64,000 nt of DNA, taken from positions 248,001-312,000 of the forward strand of contig NZ_JAGEPF010000013.1 of assembly GCF_017573465.1 (NCBI RefSeq), read 5' to 3'. The stretch is from Actinomadura violacea. GTDB lineage: Bacteria; Actinomycetota; Actinomycetes; Streptosporangiales; Streptosporangiaceae. Under the pieces are notes generated by a model. It did not search any database. It was not told the origin of the DNA and saw only the letters and a program-made list of their open reading frames with translations. The position numbers and the translations under genes were made by a program. Below, piece by piece: positions 45,811 through 55,312 of this stretch (its first letter is position 1; each line of letters opens with the position of its first letter).

Positions 45811-46268
45811 GCACAGAGCCTTCAGCGCTGCCCAAAGCCCACCGTTGTGAACAGCCGTCTGATCGCGGAAGCATCAGCGTCTTCGCCGTCGTCATCACGC
45901 TGGTCGTCGTGGTGTTCTTCGGCGCCGTCGTCGATTTCGAGCAGGTCCTGGAGGCCCGGCAGGACGCCAACATCACCGCCGAGGAAGCCGCCCGTGCCGG
46001 CGCCGGGCTCGTCGACCGGAACCGTGCCTACAGCCGCGGCAAGTTCCTTGTCGATCGTCAGTCCGCACTGCGCGCCGCCCGCTCCTACCTTCGGGCCGGC
46101 GACTACTCCGGCGCCGTGTCTGTGGCCGGTGCCCGAAGCATCCGCGTCCACGTCACGGTCACCCGGCCTTCTCGCTTTCTCTCGGTGATCGGGATCTCCG
46201 CCTTGCGCGCCGACGCCACAGCAACAGCGAATCTGCTCACCGGAGTGGAAGGACCTCGCCAGCCGTGA
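45807..46268 (+). CDS. TadE/TadG-like minor pilin
   Basis: A 153-residue protein with leader ending DRG and helix SISVFAVVITLVVVVFFGAVV, followed by the motif QDANITAEEAARAGAG characteristic of TadG-type proteins. The +5 residue is Phe, so processing may differ from its neighbours. Overlaps the next gene by GTGA. Confidence 0.75.
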   Translation: MSTEPSALPKAHRCEQPSDRGSISVFAVVITLVVVVFFGAVVDFEQVLEARQDANITAEEAARAGAGLVDRNRAYSRGKFLVDRQSALRAARSYLRAGDYSGAVSVAGARSIRVHVTVTRPSRFLSVIGISALRADATATANLLTGVEGPRQP

Positions 46269-49018
46269 CCTACACCGGCACAAATCGCCTCCTCGACTTC
46301 GTACGGGGGCTCGGCGCCCTCACGGTCTTCGTGTTCCTGTTGGTCGGCTTCCCGATCGTGATGTACGCGATGACCGGATCCCCGATCCCGGACAGTCTCC
46401 CGTCGTGGGCAGAGGTCAGCACGGCTTTGATGCGCCCTGACTACGACAACCAGCTCTTCCTCGCCACCATCACGTTGATCGCCTGGGGCGTCTGGTGCGT
46501 GTTCACCCTCATCTGCATCACCGAGCTGGTCGGCTGCCTGGCTGAACGCTCGACACCGCTGCCGCGTCCGGTCCGTCCGCTGCAGTACCTGGTCCGGGAT
46601 CTGGTCGCGACCGCGACTCTAGCCTTCTCCACCGTTGCGTCCATTGCCGGCTCGGCGTCCGCCGCTACGCAGACGCACGCCACGAGCAGCGTCCACTCTG
46701 CGGCCGACCCGGACCAGGGTGGCCTGCACCACCAGCCACTTGACCACGTCACGCCCACGCCAACCCCGCCGACATCCGACTGGACCCCGCTGCTTGCCGA
46801 CCAAAGTCCGCCCGCCCCGGGACCCGAGCACCCTTCGCGCACCCACACCGTCGAGCGAGGGGACACCCTGTGGGACCTTGCCAAGCGTGCCTACGGCTCC
46901 GGCGCCCTCTATCCCAAGATCTTCGAAAGCAACCAGGGCATCGACCAGCCTGACGGGATCCCGCGCCTGACCAATCCCGGCATCCTTCACCCGGGCCAGT
47001 ACCTCCGACTTCCACACCTGGCTGAACCGGGCGGTGCGCCTCGAGCACCGAGAACGCCAGCCGAGCCCAAACAGGGCAAGACGAGTGGTACCGAGATACC
47101 GGAGCCGTCTCGGGCACCCTCAGTAAGGACAACACCATCGCAGGTGCCGGCTCCGGTGGTGGCGCCGCCGGCTGACCGCCCGGCCGCCCCTGCACCATCG
47201 ACTCCGCACCACCGGGACGAAGACCATTCGCTTGTGGCCTTCTCACTGCCGTCCGGCTCCTGGATCGGAATCGGCCTTGCCACCGCGCTCAGCGTGGCCG
47301 TAGCTGCCACCCGTCTGCACCGCCAGCGCCGACGCCCGGTCAACACCGACCCGAACTCGTACGGGACTACGCCCGAGCCCCCGATTCCTGTTCCGGCCCT
47401 CAAAGCCCGCCAAGCTCACATGGCGACGTATGCCGACCGCGATGCTCTCCTGCCGTCCGACCGCGAACTCGCTGGCGACGAACTGCTAGCCGAAGAGCCC
47501 AAAACCCTCGTCATCGGCGCCCACGGCGACCGCCCTATCGCCGTCTCTCTGCCCGGGCTCAGCCTCGGTCTGTCGGGAGACGGCGGCCACGCCGCCGCCC
47601 GTGCCATCACCACCGAACTCATGCCCAAGGCCCGCCGCTACCGCGCCGAGATCATCATTCCGCGAGCCGACGCAGAGGCGCTCTTCCCCGGTGCCGACAT
47701 CACCGGCCTGTCCGCGGCACTCGAGGGCCTGATAATCACGGCCTCTCTGGGCGAAGCTGTCGAACACTTGGAGGCCGAACTTCTCCACCGGGGCAGGATG
47801 CTCCAGACGAACGAACTCCCTGACGTGCCCGCTCTGCGCGCCCATGATCCTGCCGAGCCCTTGCCAACGCTGCTCCTGGTGGCGACCGTCCCTGCACACG
47901 GCGACGCCGCCGTTCACGCCCTTACGGCGCTCGGTCGTCGCTACTGTCTCGGCGCGCTCATCCTCGGCAACTGGGCAGCCGGCACCAGCCTGGACCTGGC
48001 GGCGGACGGAACCGTCATCGCCTCCCACGGTCCCGACACGGACCAGTTCACCCAAGCACGTCTGTTCCACCTGACTGCTGACGACGCCGTCGGCATGCTG
48101 CAGACCGTCCGAACCGCCAACGGCAGCGAGCCCGACGCCCCTGCGCCGCCGAGCACCGGTAGGACTCTGGAACCCACTCCACCCAGCGTTACCGGCCTCG
48201 TCCCACCGCCCCGGCCCGTCACCGAAGGACAACAGGCTCCCGCCCGCCTTCAAGTACTCGGTCCGGTTCTCCTGCACACCACGGAGGGCCCGATCACCAC
48301 CGGCCTGCGCAAATGGGCCAAACATTTGCTCGCCTACCTCGCCTTGCACCCCAAAGGCGTCACCCGCGATCAAGTCATCGGCGCACTCTGGCCCGACCTC
48401 GTGCCCGAGTCCGCAGTCATCCGACTCAACACCGCCACCACCAACATCCGCGGAGTCCTACGGACGGCAACCGGCCTCACAGAACCCAGGTACATCATTC
48501 ACGCGGCCGGTCGGTACCGCATCGATCCCGACCTCATCGACGTCGACCTCTGGCAACTGACCGCCACTCTCACGGAGGCCAAGCGAGCCGTCGCCGACGG
48601 CGATACCGACAAGCGCATCAACGCGCTCGCCCCGGTCAGCGACCTGTACACCGGCGGGTTCGCGAATGACTTCCAGTTCGACTGGGCCGACGCCCCCCGC
48701 GAACACCTTCGCCGCACCGTCGTCGACGCCCTGGGCCACTTCGTCCAGCTCATTAAGGAAGAGGAGCCCGAGCGGGCACTCGCCACACTCGAACAGGCCA
48801 TCACCCTGGATCTCTACACCGAGCCCCTCTACCAGGACATCATGCGCCTACAGGCCCGGCTCGGCCGCCCAGACGCCGTCCGGCGAACCTACCAACTCCT
48901 CACGGCCCGTCTTGATGAGATCGATGCGGAACCCGACGAGGAAACCCTCGAACTCCTCGCCGCCCTCCGTCAGCCGAAACTCCCGGCCAGACACCGATCG
49001 CCGAAAGTGTCGGAGTGA
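46265..49018 (+). CDS. Membrane-bound LysM and BTAD (AfsR/SARP-type) regulator
   Basis: A 917-residue protein. Membrane segments occur near 15-36, 70-90, 115-135 and 329-350. A LysM peptidoglycan-binding domain (HTVERGDTLWDLAKRAYG, from about 194) lies between them, on the outer face. The cytoplasmic part ends in a SARP-type winged helix (about 658-745; LRKWAKHLLAYLALHPKGVTRDQVIGALWP) and a bacterial transcriptional activator domain (about 760-905). It could report cell-wall state to gene expression. It ends the pilus operon, overlapping the TadG-like gene, so it probably controls pilus genes. Confidence 0.85.
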   Translation: MTYTGTNRLLDFVRGLGALTVFVFLLVGFPIVMYAMTGSPIPDSLPSWAEVSTALMRPDYDNQLFLATITLIAWGVWCVFTLICITELVGCLAERSTPLPRPVRPLQYLVRDLVATATLAFSTVASIAGSASAATQTHATSSVHSAADPDQGGLHHQPLDHVTPTPTPPTSDWTPLLADQSPPAPGPEHPSRTHTVERGDTLWDLAKRAYGSGALYPKIFESNQGIDQPDGIPRLTNPGILHPGQYLRLPHLAEPGGAPRAPRTPAEPKQGKTSGTEIPEPSRAPSVRTTPSQVPAPVVAPPADRPAAPAPSTPHHRDEDHSLVAFSLPSGSWIGIGLATALSVAVAATRLHRQRRRPVNTDPNSYGTTPEPPIPVPALKARQAHMATYADRDALLPSDRELAGDELLAEEPKTLVIGAHGDRPIAVSLPGLSLGLSGDGGHAAARAITTELMPKARRYRAEIIIPRADAEALFPGADITGLSAALEGLIITASLGEAVEHLEAELLHRGRMLQTNELPDVPALRAHDPAEPLPTLLLVATVPAHGDAAVHALTALGRRYCLGALILGNWAAGTSLDLAADGTVIASHGPDTDQFTQARLFHLTADDAVGMLQTVRTANGSEPDAPAPPSTGRTLEPTPPSVTGLVPPPRPVTEGQQAPARLQVLGPVLLHTTEGPITTGLRKWAKHLLAYLALHPKGVTRDQVIGALWPDLVPESAVIRLNTATTNIRGVLRTATGLTEPRYIIHAAGRYRIDPDLIDVDLWQLTATLTEAKRAVADGDTDKRINALAPVSDLYTGGFANDFQFDWADAPREHLRRTVVDALGHFVQLIKEEEPERALATLEQAITLDLYTEPLYQDIMRLQARLGRPDAVRRTYQLLTARLDEIDAEPDEETLELLAALRQPKLPARHRSPKVSE

Positions 49019-49079
49019 GCTTCCGCAGCTGACGGCAGCGCACATTGACCCCGCCTGCCACGTGACAGAGGCTTCTTAG

Positions 49080-49910
49080 ATGACCGAGCTCGCCACCAAA
49101 ATCACCTTCCGGAGCCTGGACGGGCTGCGCCTGGCCGGCACGCTTGTTAAGCCCGACAGCGTCCAAGGGGCCGCGACAGTACTCGTCCACGGCGGCGGTG
49201 TGACACGCGACGAGGGCGGCTTCTTCACCCGGCTGGCCTCTGGTCTGGCAACCGCTGGCCTCCCCTCGCTCCGGTTCGACCTACGGGCCCACGGGGATAG
49301 CGAAGGCGAGATGCAGACCCTCACCCTGTCCGGCGTCGTGAACGACATCCGAGCAGCCGTCGAAGAAGCACAGAAGGTCAACGCCGCAGAGCCCGTGAAC
49401 CTGCTCGCCGCGAGCTTTAGCGGGGGTCTCGCCGCCTTCTTCGCCGCCCGCCACCCTGTATTGGTCAACAAACTCGTGCTGATCAACCCACTACTGCACC
49501 ACAAGCGCCGCCTCATCGACGAGAAGCCCTACTGGCAGGACGACCACATCGACGACGACGCGGCGAAGCAGTTGGCCACGCAGGGCGTCTTGGCGCACTC
49601 GCCGACCTTCAAGCTGGGCCGGCCACTCCTGAACGAACTGTTCTACCTGCGGCCCTACGACGTACTCGGCGAGGTGACGGCGCCGACGTTGATCCTGCAC
49701 GGCACCGCAGACACGTTCATCCCGATCGACTCATCACGAGATGCGGTTGGACGCTTCGGCGGCGAGGCCCGGTTGATGGAGATCGAGGGAGCCCAGCACG
49801 GGATAGCCGTCCACGACGACCCCCATTACCTCGATCCCCAGACCCAAAGTTGGCAGGCCGAAAGCATCACCACGGTCACCAACTGGCTACGGGCCGCGCC
49901 TGGCTCGTGA
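49080..49910 (+). CDS. Alpha/beta hydrolase
   Basis: A 276-residue serine hydrolase. The oxyanion region HGGGVTRDEGG is near 39-49. The nucleophile Ser sits in AASFSGGLAA (about 114), the acid Asp in GTADTFIPI (about 209) and the His in EGAQHGIA (about 241). The family includes esterases and peptidases; substrate unknown. It lies between the pilus operon and the lanthipeptide regulator, convergent with the latter. A role in leader or product processing is possible but unsupported. Confidence 0.85.
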   Translation: MTELATKITFRSLDGLRLAGTLVKPDSVQGAATVLVHGGGVTRDEGGFFTRLASGLATAGLPSLRFDLRAHGDSEGEMQTLTLSGVVNDIRAAVEEAQKVNAAEPVNLLAASFSGGLAAFFAARHPVLVNKLVLINPLLHHKRRLIDEKPYWQDDHIDDDAAKQLATQGVLAHSPTFKLGRPLLNELFYLRPYDVLGEVTAPTLILHGTADTFIPIDSSRDAVGRFGGEARLMEIEGAQHGIAVHDDPHYLDPQTQSWQAESITTVTNWLRAAPGS

Positions 49911-49996
49911 GCGATGGCCTGTCAGCCTTTGATCAGCTTCGACGGACCGCACCGCCCTGGCAGCAGGACCGCTTCTACCGGCGCTCTGGGTTCAGG

Positions 49997-51334
49997 TCAT
50001 CTGAGGACGGCCTGCCGAAGTTCTTGCACCGCGGAACGCTGCTCCCACCCACGGAGCCGGCCGACGACGCGCAGCACCTCACGGTAAGTTCGAGCAGAGT
50101 CGGTCGCCCTGGCGATCTCCAGCGCGGACAGTGCGGAAACAGCAGCGTTGTCGGGATCCTTGGCGGCAGCGTATGCCGCGCCTTTGAGTGACAGGAAGTA
50201 CCCGAAGTCGCGCTTGGAGAAGGCCTCCCGCGTCAGGTTGGCCTCGTAGAGTTCGAGGGCGCGGCCCGGTCGCCCGGCCTCCGAGTAGCAGATCGCCACC
50301 TGCAACTCGAAGAGGGCCTTGTTGAAGTGGGGTCCGATCCCTGCCGGAGAGGCGGCCTCAGTGAGTAGCCCGCGAGCTTTCTCGATCTCGGCTTCCATGG
50401 CGTTGACGTCCTGGTCGAGCATGGCGTGAGCCCGGGCCGCTTGTTGCGCGGCTTCAGCCTGCACGTGTGGCGGCAGGTGCCACGGCCCCTCCTGGACGGC
50501 TTGCACGAACGTCGTCATTCCAACGGCGTCTCGTTCGTCCCAAGCCGCCTGTGCCTTCTTCAGCAGGACGTAGCCCTGCATCCGGGAGTCGGCTGCCGTC
50601 TGGGCCCACTCCATCGCGCGGTCCCGCCAGTATCCGGCGGGTTGTCTGGCGCCGAGGTCGCGGTAGAACCATCCGAGGAGTTCGGCGGCGAGCGCGGCGG
50701 TGCGCTGGAGTTCGCGGCGGACGTCGGGGCGGGCGTCGCGGGCCGTTTGGTCGATGGCAGTGACGAGGCCCAGGACGGTCGGGATGCTGGCGGCGGCGCC
50801 GACGGTGCGGTCGAGGCCAGCCGCCTCGTCAATGCAGCGGCGGAAGTGCTCGACCAGCGCCGCGTCGGCGTATCGGCGGGAGTCTTCAAGGGCAGCGGCG
50901 ATGTGCTGGAGCTCCCCGACACCGACCGTTGGCAGCGTGATCGCAGCGATACCGCGCTTGAGGAATGTTCGGCGTAGCAGCTCGCTCACGTGGGTCCACT
51001 CGTCATCGGTCTCGACCGATCCAGTTCGCAGGGCGGCTGAAGCTTCGGCCGCTGCTTGACCGGCCCACATGTCTCGCGCGTCTGGAAGGGCGCGCCGCCG
51101 GTCGCGTTCGGCCGCGGCCTCCAGTGCAGCACGCTCGACACCGAGCCCGACCGCTAGTGCGGCGAGCCACGCTTCAGGCCGACGCCTCCCCCGTTCCCAT
51201 CGGGACACTTCGGCTCGGGTGACGGTTGCGGTGCCGGTGATGGCGCACAGGCGTGCAGCAAGATCGGACTGCGACATTCCGGCCTGCTCTCGGAGCTGTT
51301 TCAGGAGCTCCGGAAGCTCTGCGGCAGTGCTCAT
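49997..51334 (-). CDS. XRE-family regulator of the lanthipeptide cluster
   Basis: A 445-residue regulator. The HTH covers residues 6-60 (LLKQLREQAGMSQSDLAARL, then VTRAEVSRWERGRRRP). The rest is helical with TPR-like repeats (GRPGRALELYEANLTRE, DPDNAAVSALSALEIAR), a type that usually responds to a small molecule or peptide. ATG 51334 is chosen because the HTH starts directly after it; the frame extends to 51817 without coding character. It is divergent from the precursor operon across 136 bp, so it probably regulates it. Confidence 0.82.
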   Translation of the reverse strand: MSTAAELPELLKQLREQAGMSQSDLAARLCAITGTATVTRAEVSRWERGRRRPEAWLAALAVGLGVERAALEAAAERDRRRALPDARDMWAGQAAAEASAALRTGSVETDDEWTHVSELLRRTFLKRGIAAITLPTVGVGELQHIAAALEDSRRYADAALVEHFRRCIDEAAGLDRTVGAAASIPTVLGLVTAIDQTARDARPDVRRELQRTAALAAELLGWFYRDLGARQPAGYWRDRAMEWAQTAADSRMQGYVLLKKAQAAWDERDAVGMTTFVQAVQEGPWHLPPHVQAEAAQQAARAHAMLDQDVNAMEAEIEKARGLLTEAASPAGIGPHFNKALFELQVAICYSEAGRPGRALELYEANLTREAFSKRDFGYFLSLKGAAYAAAKDPDNAAVSALSALEIARATDSARTYREVLRVVGRLRGWEQRSAVQELRQAVLR

Positions 51335-51470
51335 GACCTGCGGTCTCCGTCTAGGCCGCCGGGGGCCAGGTAGGGGCCTGCGAACGGGCTCTCCCCCTAC
51401 ATCGAGGAGGGAGAGAGGTTTGTTGCGTCCACGTTCACATATGCGGCTGACCTTGGTGGGAGGACCGGTC

Positions 51471-51863
51471 ATGTTTCCTGCTCGCCCAAGAAGCAAGAGC
51501 TCCACGTCCGCCTTGACGCACCGGGAGGAGCCGCAGGGGCACGCACGAGGCCTGCTTCTGGTGTTGGCCGCGGAACTTGAGCGTCTCGGCCTGCGCGCCC
51601 GCGTAGTCGAGGAAGCGTTGCGCCCTATCACGCTGCGGGTGTGGGAGCCGCAGTGGCAAAGCAGCTCGGCCAAGGTGGTCGCCAGCCGGCGCGTCGAAGG
51701 CGGACTCGTCTTCGTCCTCATGAGCGACGGTGCCATGGGGTTGCCTTCCGCCGTCGTCCCGGCGGACGTCCCTGCCGTGGCCGCGCGCAAGCTTGCCGAC
51801 CGCCTGCGGGCTCGCAACGAGGCTTCTCAGCCACCCACTCCGTCGGAACCACCCAACTCGTGA
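51471..51863 (+). CDS. Small protein of the FxLD cluster
   Basis: A 130-residue protein without a recognised fold. The middle contains LLLVLAAELERLGLRARVVEEAL and VWEPQWQSSSAKVVASRRVEGGLVFVL-like alpha/beta pattern (about 30-85), suggesting a small compact domain. GGGAGG precedes the ATG. It is the first gene of the rightward operon, 74 bp before the precursor. Genes of similar size are known near FxLD systems, but I cannot name a function. Confidence 0.65.
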   Translation: MFPARPRSKSSTSALTHREEPQGHARGLLLVLAAELERLGLRARVVEEALRPITLRVWEPQWQSSSAKVVASRRVEGGLVFVLMSDGAMGLPSAVVPADVPAVAARKLADRLRARNEASQPPTPSEPPNS

Positions 51864-51936
51864 GACTGCTTCCGGCGCCATGGACGACCCCGCGAAGTCA
51901 GGATCCATCACCCCTGCAAGGGAAAACGGAGGAAGC

Positions 51937-52101
51937 ATGAGCCCCAAGCCCGTGGAGACCGAGACACGCGCGGCCGAGGCCGATGGCGCGTTCGACCTGG
52001 ACGTGCGCCTGCTGGAGATCGCCGACCCGGCCGGCCTGGTCAACGTGACCGACGACGGGTGCACCAGCACCTGCGGGGCCTGCGTGAGCGGCGCGGTCTA
52101 A
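51937..52101 (+). CDS. FxLD-family lanthipeptide precursor
   Basis: A 54-residue precursor. The leader holds the defining FDLD motif (residues 19-22) followed by VRLLE, the enzyme-recognition segment of class I leaders. The core ends TDDGCTSTCGACVSGAV, with Cys at 42, 46 and 49 and Ser/Thr at 38, 43, 44, 45 and 51, enough for two or three (methyl)lanthionine rings. An Asp-Gly at 40-41 starts the core and is a likely target for the methyltransferase. GGAGGA lies 5 bp before the ATG. Confidence 0.92.
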   Translation: MSPKPVETETRAAEADGAFDLDVRLLEIADPAGLVNVTDDGCTSTCGACVSGAV

Positions 52102-52130
52102 ACAGCGCGTCATCACACGCCCAGTGCGTC

Positions 52131-52164
52131 GGCGCCGCCGTACGGATCTCCGTGCGGCGGCGCC
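52131..52164 (+). terminator. Intercistronic hairpin between precursor and LanB
   Basis: GGCGCCGCCGTACGG pairs with CCGTGCGGCGGCGCC (one G-U wobble) around loop ATCT: a 15-bp stem 30 bp after the precursor stop and 37 bp before LanB. No T tract. It probably stabilises the precursor message or attenuates readthrough, giving more precursor than enzyme. Confidence 0.7.
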
Positions 52165-52201
52165 ATGGCCGATATCCCGCATCGTCGACTCGGAGGTTCC
52201 C

Positions 52202-55200
52202 GTGCGTGCTTCGACCCGGCCGGACGTCTTTCGGGCGTCGGATGCTGCGCTCGTCCGCGCTGCCGCCTATGAGGGGCCAGCTCTTCCGCCATGGCCCGAC
52301 TTGGCGGACCCCGCGCCCGCGAGCGTGCCCGCGTGGATCGCCTGGCTTCGGGCCGTCTGGGAGATCGACGACGTCGCCGAGGCACTGGGACACGCCAGTC
52401 CGGCGCTCGCGCGTCAGGTGGGCATTCTGTGTGCTGCGCAGGACCCCGGAGTTCGGGCGACTCGACGAGCCGTGCTCTCCGTCGCACGTTACCTGCAACG
52501 CTTGGTGGGACGCGCGATGCCGTTCGGGTTCTTCGGCGGGGTCGCATCCGCGTCGTTCGGCGACGATTCTTGCGTGCGCTGGGGTGTTCAGCATCGGGCC
52601 GTTGCCCGGGCCGGCGCGGAGTGGTTGGTCAGCGTCATCGCCCGGTTGGAGGGCTGCGCGGAGCTCCTCGGCCGTCTGCCGGTCGTCGCCAACACCACGC
52701 TGATGGTGCGCGGTGACCGATTGATCGTCCCCTACCAGCCCCTTGTCACGGGACGGGGAACGGGTGCAGCGGAGGTGTCGCTGCGGTACAGCGCAGCGGT
52801 ACGGGCGGCAGTGCAATGGGCGGACGCGCCGATCGGCTTCGAGGATCTGAGCGCCAAGCTGCAAGCAAAGTTCCCCTCAGCTGGCACGCCGCGGATCACC
52901 ACGATGCTGACCGAGCTGGTGAGGCGGGGGGCCTTGATCACGAGCTTGCAGGCGCCGAGCACCGAGCCGGACGCGCTCGGCCACCTGCTGGACCAGTTAC
53001 ACGAAGCCGACGCTTCTTCGGTGGCGCCGATTGCCGATCTGGTCTCCGGGCTCGTCGAGATCCACGATCTCCTCCAGAAGCACAATCGGAGCGTTCAGGA
53101 GGCGCGACCGGGTCTCCGCGCGGCCGCTGCCGAACGGATGAGGGGCCTGGCTGCGTCGGAGAAGCATCCGTTAGCGGTTGACCTGCGGCTGGACGCGTCG
53201 GTGGCGCTGCCCCGCGAGGTCGCACGGGAGATCGAAGACGCCGCTTGGGCGCTCACGCTCTTGAGTCCCTTCCCCGTTGGCTCCCCGACATGGCGTGCCT
53301 ACCACCAGCGGTTCTACGAACGTTTCGGTATCGGGTCACTGGTACCGGTCCTGGACGTGGTGAGCGACAGCGGTATCGGCTGGCCTGACGGCTATCCAGG
53401 CACGGTGACACCTGCGCGGCCCGCTGCGCTGTCGGACCGCGACCAGCTACTCCTCGCCCTGGCCCAGAACGCGGCGATCGACGGCCGTGACGAGGTGACG
53501 ATGGACGATGAGCTCATCACCGCCTTGGAGTTGGGGCCTGACCAGCGTCGCCCACCGCCGCACTTGGAGCTGGGCGTCCGCGTGAATGCCGTGGACGAGG
53601 GCGCTTTGCGCCAAGGGGCCTTCACGCTGGAGGTGGTGTCGGTGTCACGTGCCGCCGGAGTCTTGACCGGCCGGTTTCTGAGCGTCCTCGCTTCCGGGGA
53701 CGCCACCGCCTTGTCCACTGGACTGTCGAATCTCCCGGCCAGTGATCAGGACTCCGTCCCGTCGCAGTTGTCGTTCCCGCCATTGGATCCGGCGACCGCG
53801 CACGTGACCCGCACACCGCAGACGCTCTCGACCGTGATCAGTCTCGCCGAGCATCGCCTGGCCGGCGATACCGCCCTGACCGTTGACGACCTGGCGGTCG
53901 GCTGCGATGGCCGCAGGTTGTACCTGGCAGACCCGGCACGAGGCCGGCAGCTGGACGCGTCCGGGCTGCACGCGCTGAACCTGAAGACCCATACACCTCC
54001 GCTCGCGCGTTTCCTGACCGAGTTGAGCCGCGCTCAGTGTGCTCAGGTGACGACGTTCGACTGGGGCGCCGCCGCCCGCCTGCCGTTCCTGCCTCGCCTC
54101 CGCTATGGACGGACGATCCTCTCGCCAGCGCGATGGCGGCTTGAAGCGGCAGGCCTTCCGGCCGACTCGCAACGATGGGAGGTGTGGGACGAGGCCCTAT
54201 CCGCTTGGCGAGCCGGCCGCCGCCTGCCCCGCCGGGTGCATCTGTCCGAGGGCGACCGGCTGCTGCCTTTGGATATGGACGAACCCGGGCACCGTGTCCT
54301 CCTGCGCGCCCACCTGAGGACGACGCCCCATGCCTTGCTGACCGAGGCGCCCACTCCGGAATCCACCGGCTGGTGTGATGGCCGAGCGCACGAGATCATC
54401 GTGCCCGTCGTCGCCGACACAATCCCGCGATGGCCCCGGCTGCCGAGGCCTTCGCGCGAACGGATCGTCGGCCGACACGACCAGAGCCAGACGCCGGGCA
54501 CGTCCCCGGTGGTGCTTGCGAGCCTCTATGGGGCCGTCCACCGTCAAGACGTCATCCTCGCCGAGCACCTCCCGGATCTGCTCTCGCGCTTCGAAGCACC
54601 ACCGGACTGGTGGTTCGTCCGCTACCGCGATCCGGACCACCATCTGCGGCTGCGCATCGCACTGCCCGACCGGGCCGCCTTCGGTGATGTCGTCCGCGTG
54701 GTCAGCGCCTGGGCGGACGAACTGCGCCTTCAGGGGTTGCTGCGCGAGGTGACGTATCCGACCTCGCATCCCGAGACCGGCCGATGGGGCTCTGGCCCAG
54801 CGTGGGCAGCGGCCCAGAAGGTGTTCGGCGCCGATTCACAGGCGTTGCTCATCCAACTCGGCCTGCCGAAACGACCGTACCGGCAAGCCCTGGTGGCCGC
54901 GCACACCGTCGCGATCGCCGTGGCCTTCACGGGGGACGTCGCAACGGGCATGCGGTGGCTGGTCGACAACGTCCCGGCCGCCGCGCCGACGAAGGTCCCT
55001 CGCCCGGTGTTCAGCCAAGCCGTCCGGATCGCCGACCCCAGTGATGAATGGGCCGCTCTGCGCTCAGTACCCGGTGGCGCAGCCATCGCCGAAGCGTGGA
55101 AACCGCGCCACCAGGCCATTGAGGAGTACCGCGCCCACCTGCCCGGCCCCCACACTCGCGGCATCCTGACCGACGAGGTCCTGCGATCCCTCCTGCACGT

Positions 55201-55312
55201 GAACTTCGTACGGGCCTGCGGAATCGACTTCGACGACGAAGCCATCGGCCTCCACCTCGCCCGCTCCGCCGCGCTCTCGTGGACGGCCCGCACCACGGGG
55301 GGATGCCGATGA
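52202..55312 (+). CDS. lanB: Class I lanthipeptide dehydratase (LanB)
   Basis: A 1036-residue full-length dehydratase. It would glutamylate core Ser/Thr using glutamyl-tRNA and eliminate glutamate to form dehydro residues. The N-terminal glutamylation domain carries the hallmark MPFGFFGGV (about 105); the C-terminal elimination domain begins near 770 and carries WWFVRYRDPDHHLRLRI (about 803-819). GTG 52202 follows GGAGG; the 26-residue upstream extension lies inside the hairpin and is rejected. A single TTA leucine codon lies at 53171-53173. It overlaps LanC (ATGA). Confidence 0.93.
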   Translation: MRASTRPDVFRASDAALVRAAAYEGPALPPWPDLADPAPASVPAWIAWLRAVWEIDDVAEALGHASPALARQVGILCAAQDPGVRATRRAVLSVARYLQRLVGRAMPFGFFGGVASASFGDDSCVRWGVQHRAVARAGAEWLVSVIARLEGCAELLGRLPVVANTTLMVRGDRLIVPYQPLVTGRGTGAAEVSLRYSAAVRAAVQWADAPIGFEDLSAKLQAKFPSAGTPRITTMLTELVRRGALITSLQAPSTEPDALGHLLDQLHEADASSVAPIADLVSGLVEIHDLLQKHNRSVQEARPGLRAAAAERMRGLAASEKHPLAVDLRLDASVALPREVAREIEDAAWALTLLSPFPVGSPTWRAYHQRFYERFGIGSLVPVLDVVSDSGIGWPDGYPGTVTPARPAALSDRDQLLLALAQNAAIDGRDEVTMDDELITALELGPDQRRPPPHLELGVRVNAVDEGALRQGAFTLEVVSVSRAAGVLTGRFLSVLASGDATALSTGLSNLPASDQDSVPSQLSFPPLDPATAHVTRTPQTLSTVISLAEHRLAGDTALTVDDLAVGCDGRRLYLADPARGRQLDASGLHALNLKTHTPPLARFLTELSRAQCAQVTTFDWGAAARLPFLPRLRYGRTILSPARWRLEAAGLPADSQRWEVWDEALSAWRAGRRLPRRVHLSEGDRLLPLDMDEPGHRVLLRAHLRTTPHALLTEAPTPESTGWCDGRAHEIIVPVVADTIPRWPRLPRPSRERIVGRHDQSQTPGTSPVVLASLYGAVHRQDVILAEHLPDLLSRFEAPPDWWFVRYRDPDHHLRLRIALPDRAAFGDVVRVVSAWADELRLQGLLREVTYPTSHPETGRWGSGPAWAAAQKVFGADSQALLIQLGLPKRPYRQALVAAHTVAIAVAFTGDVATGMRWLVDNVPAAAPTKVPRPVFSQAVRIADPSDEWAALRSVPGGAAIAEAWKPRHQAIEEYRAHLPGPHTRGILTDEVLRSLLHVNFVRACGIDFDDEAIGLHLARSAALSWTARTTGGCR

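Noticed and set aside
49080..49910. Alpha/beta hydrolase as the lanthipeptide leader protease
   Set aside because: No peptidase-specific feature and it is on the far side of a divergent regulator; kept only as a remote possibility.
52124..52201. 26-residue N-terminal extension of LanB
   Set aside because: It reads through the intercistronic hairpin and is Arg-rich; GTG 52202 has a clear GGAGG site.
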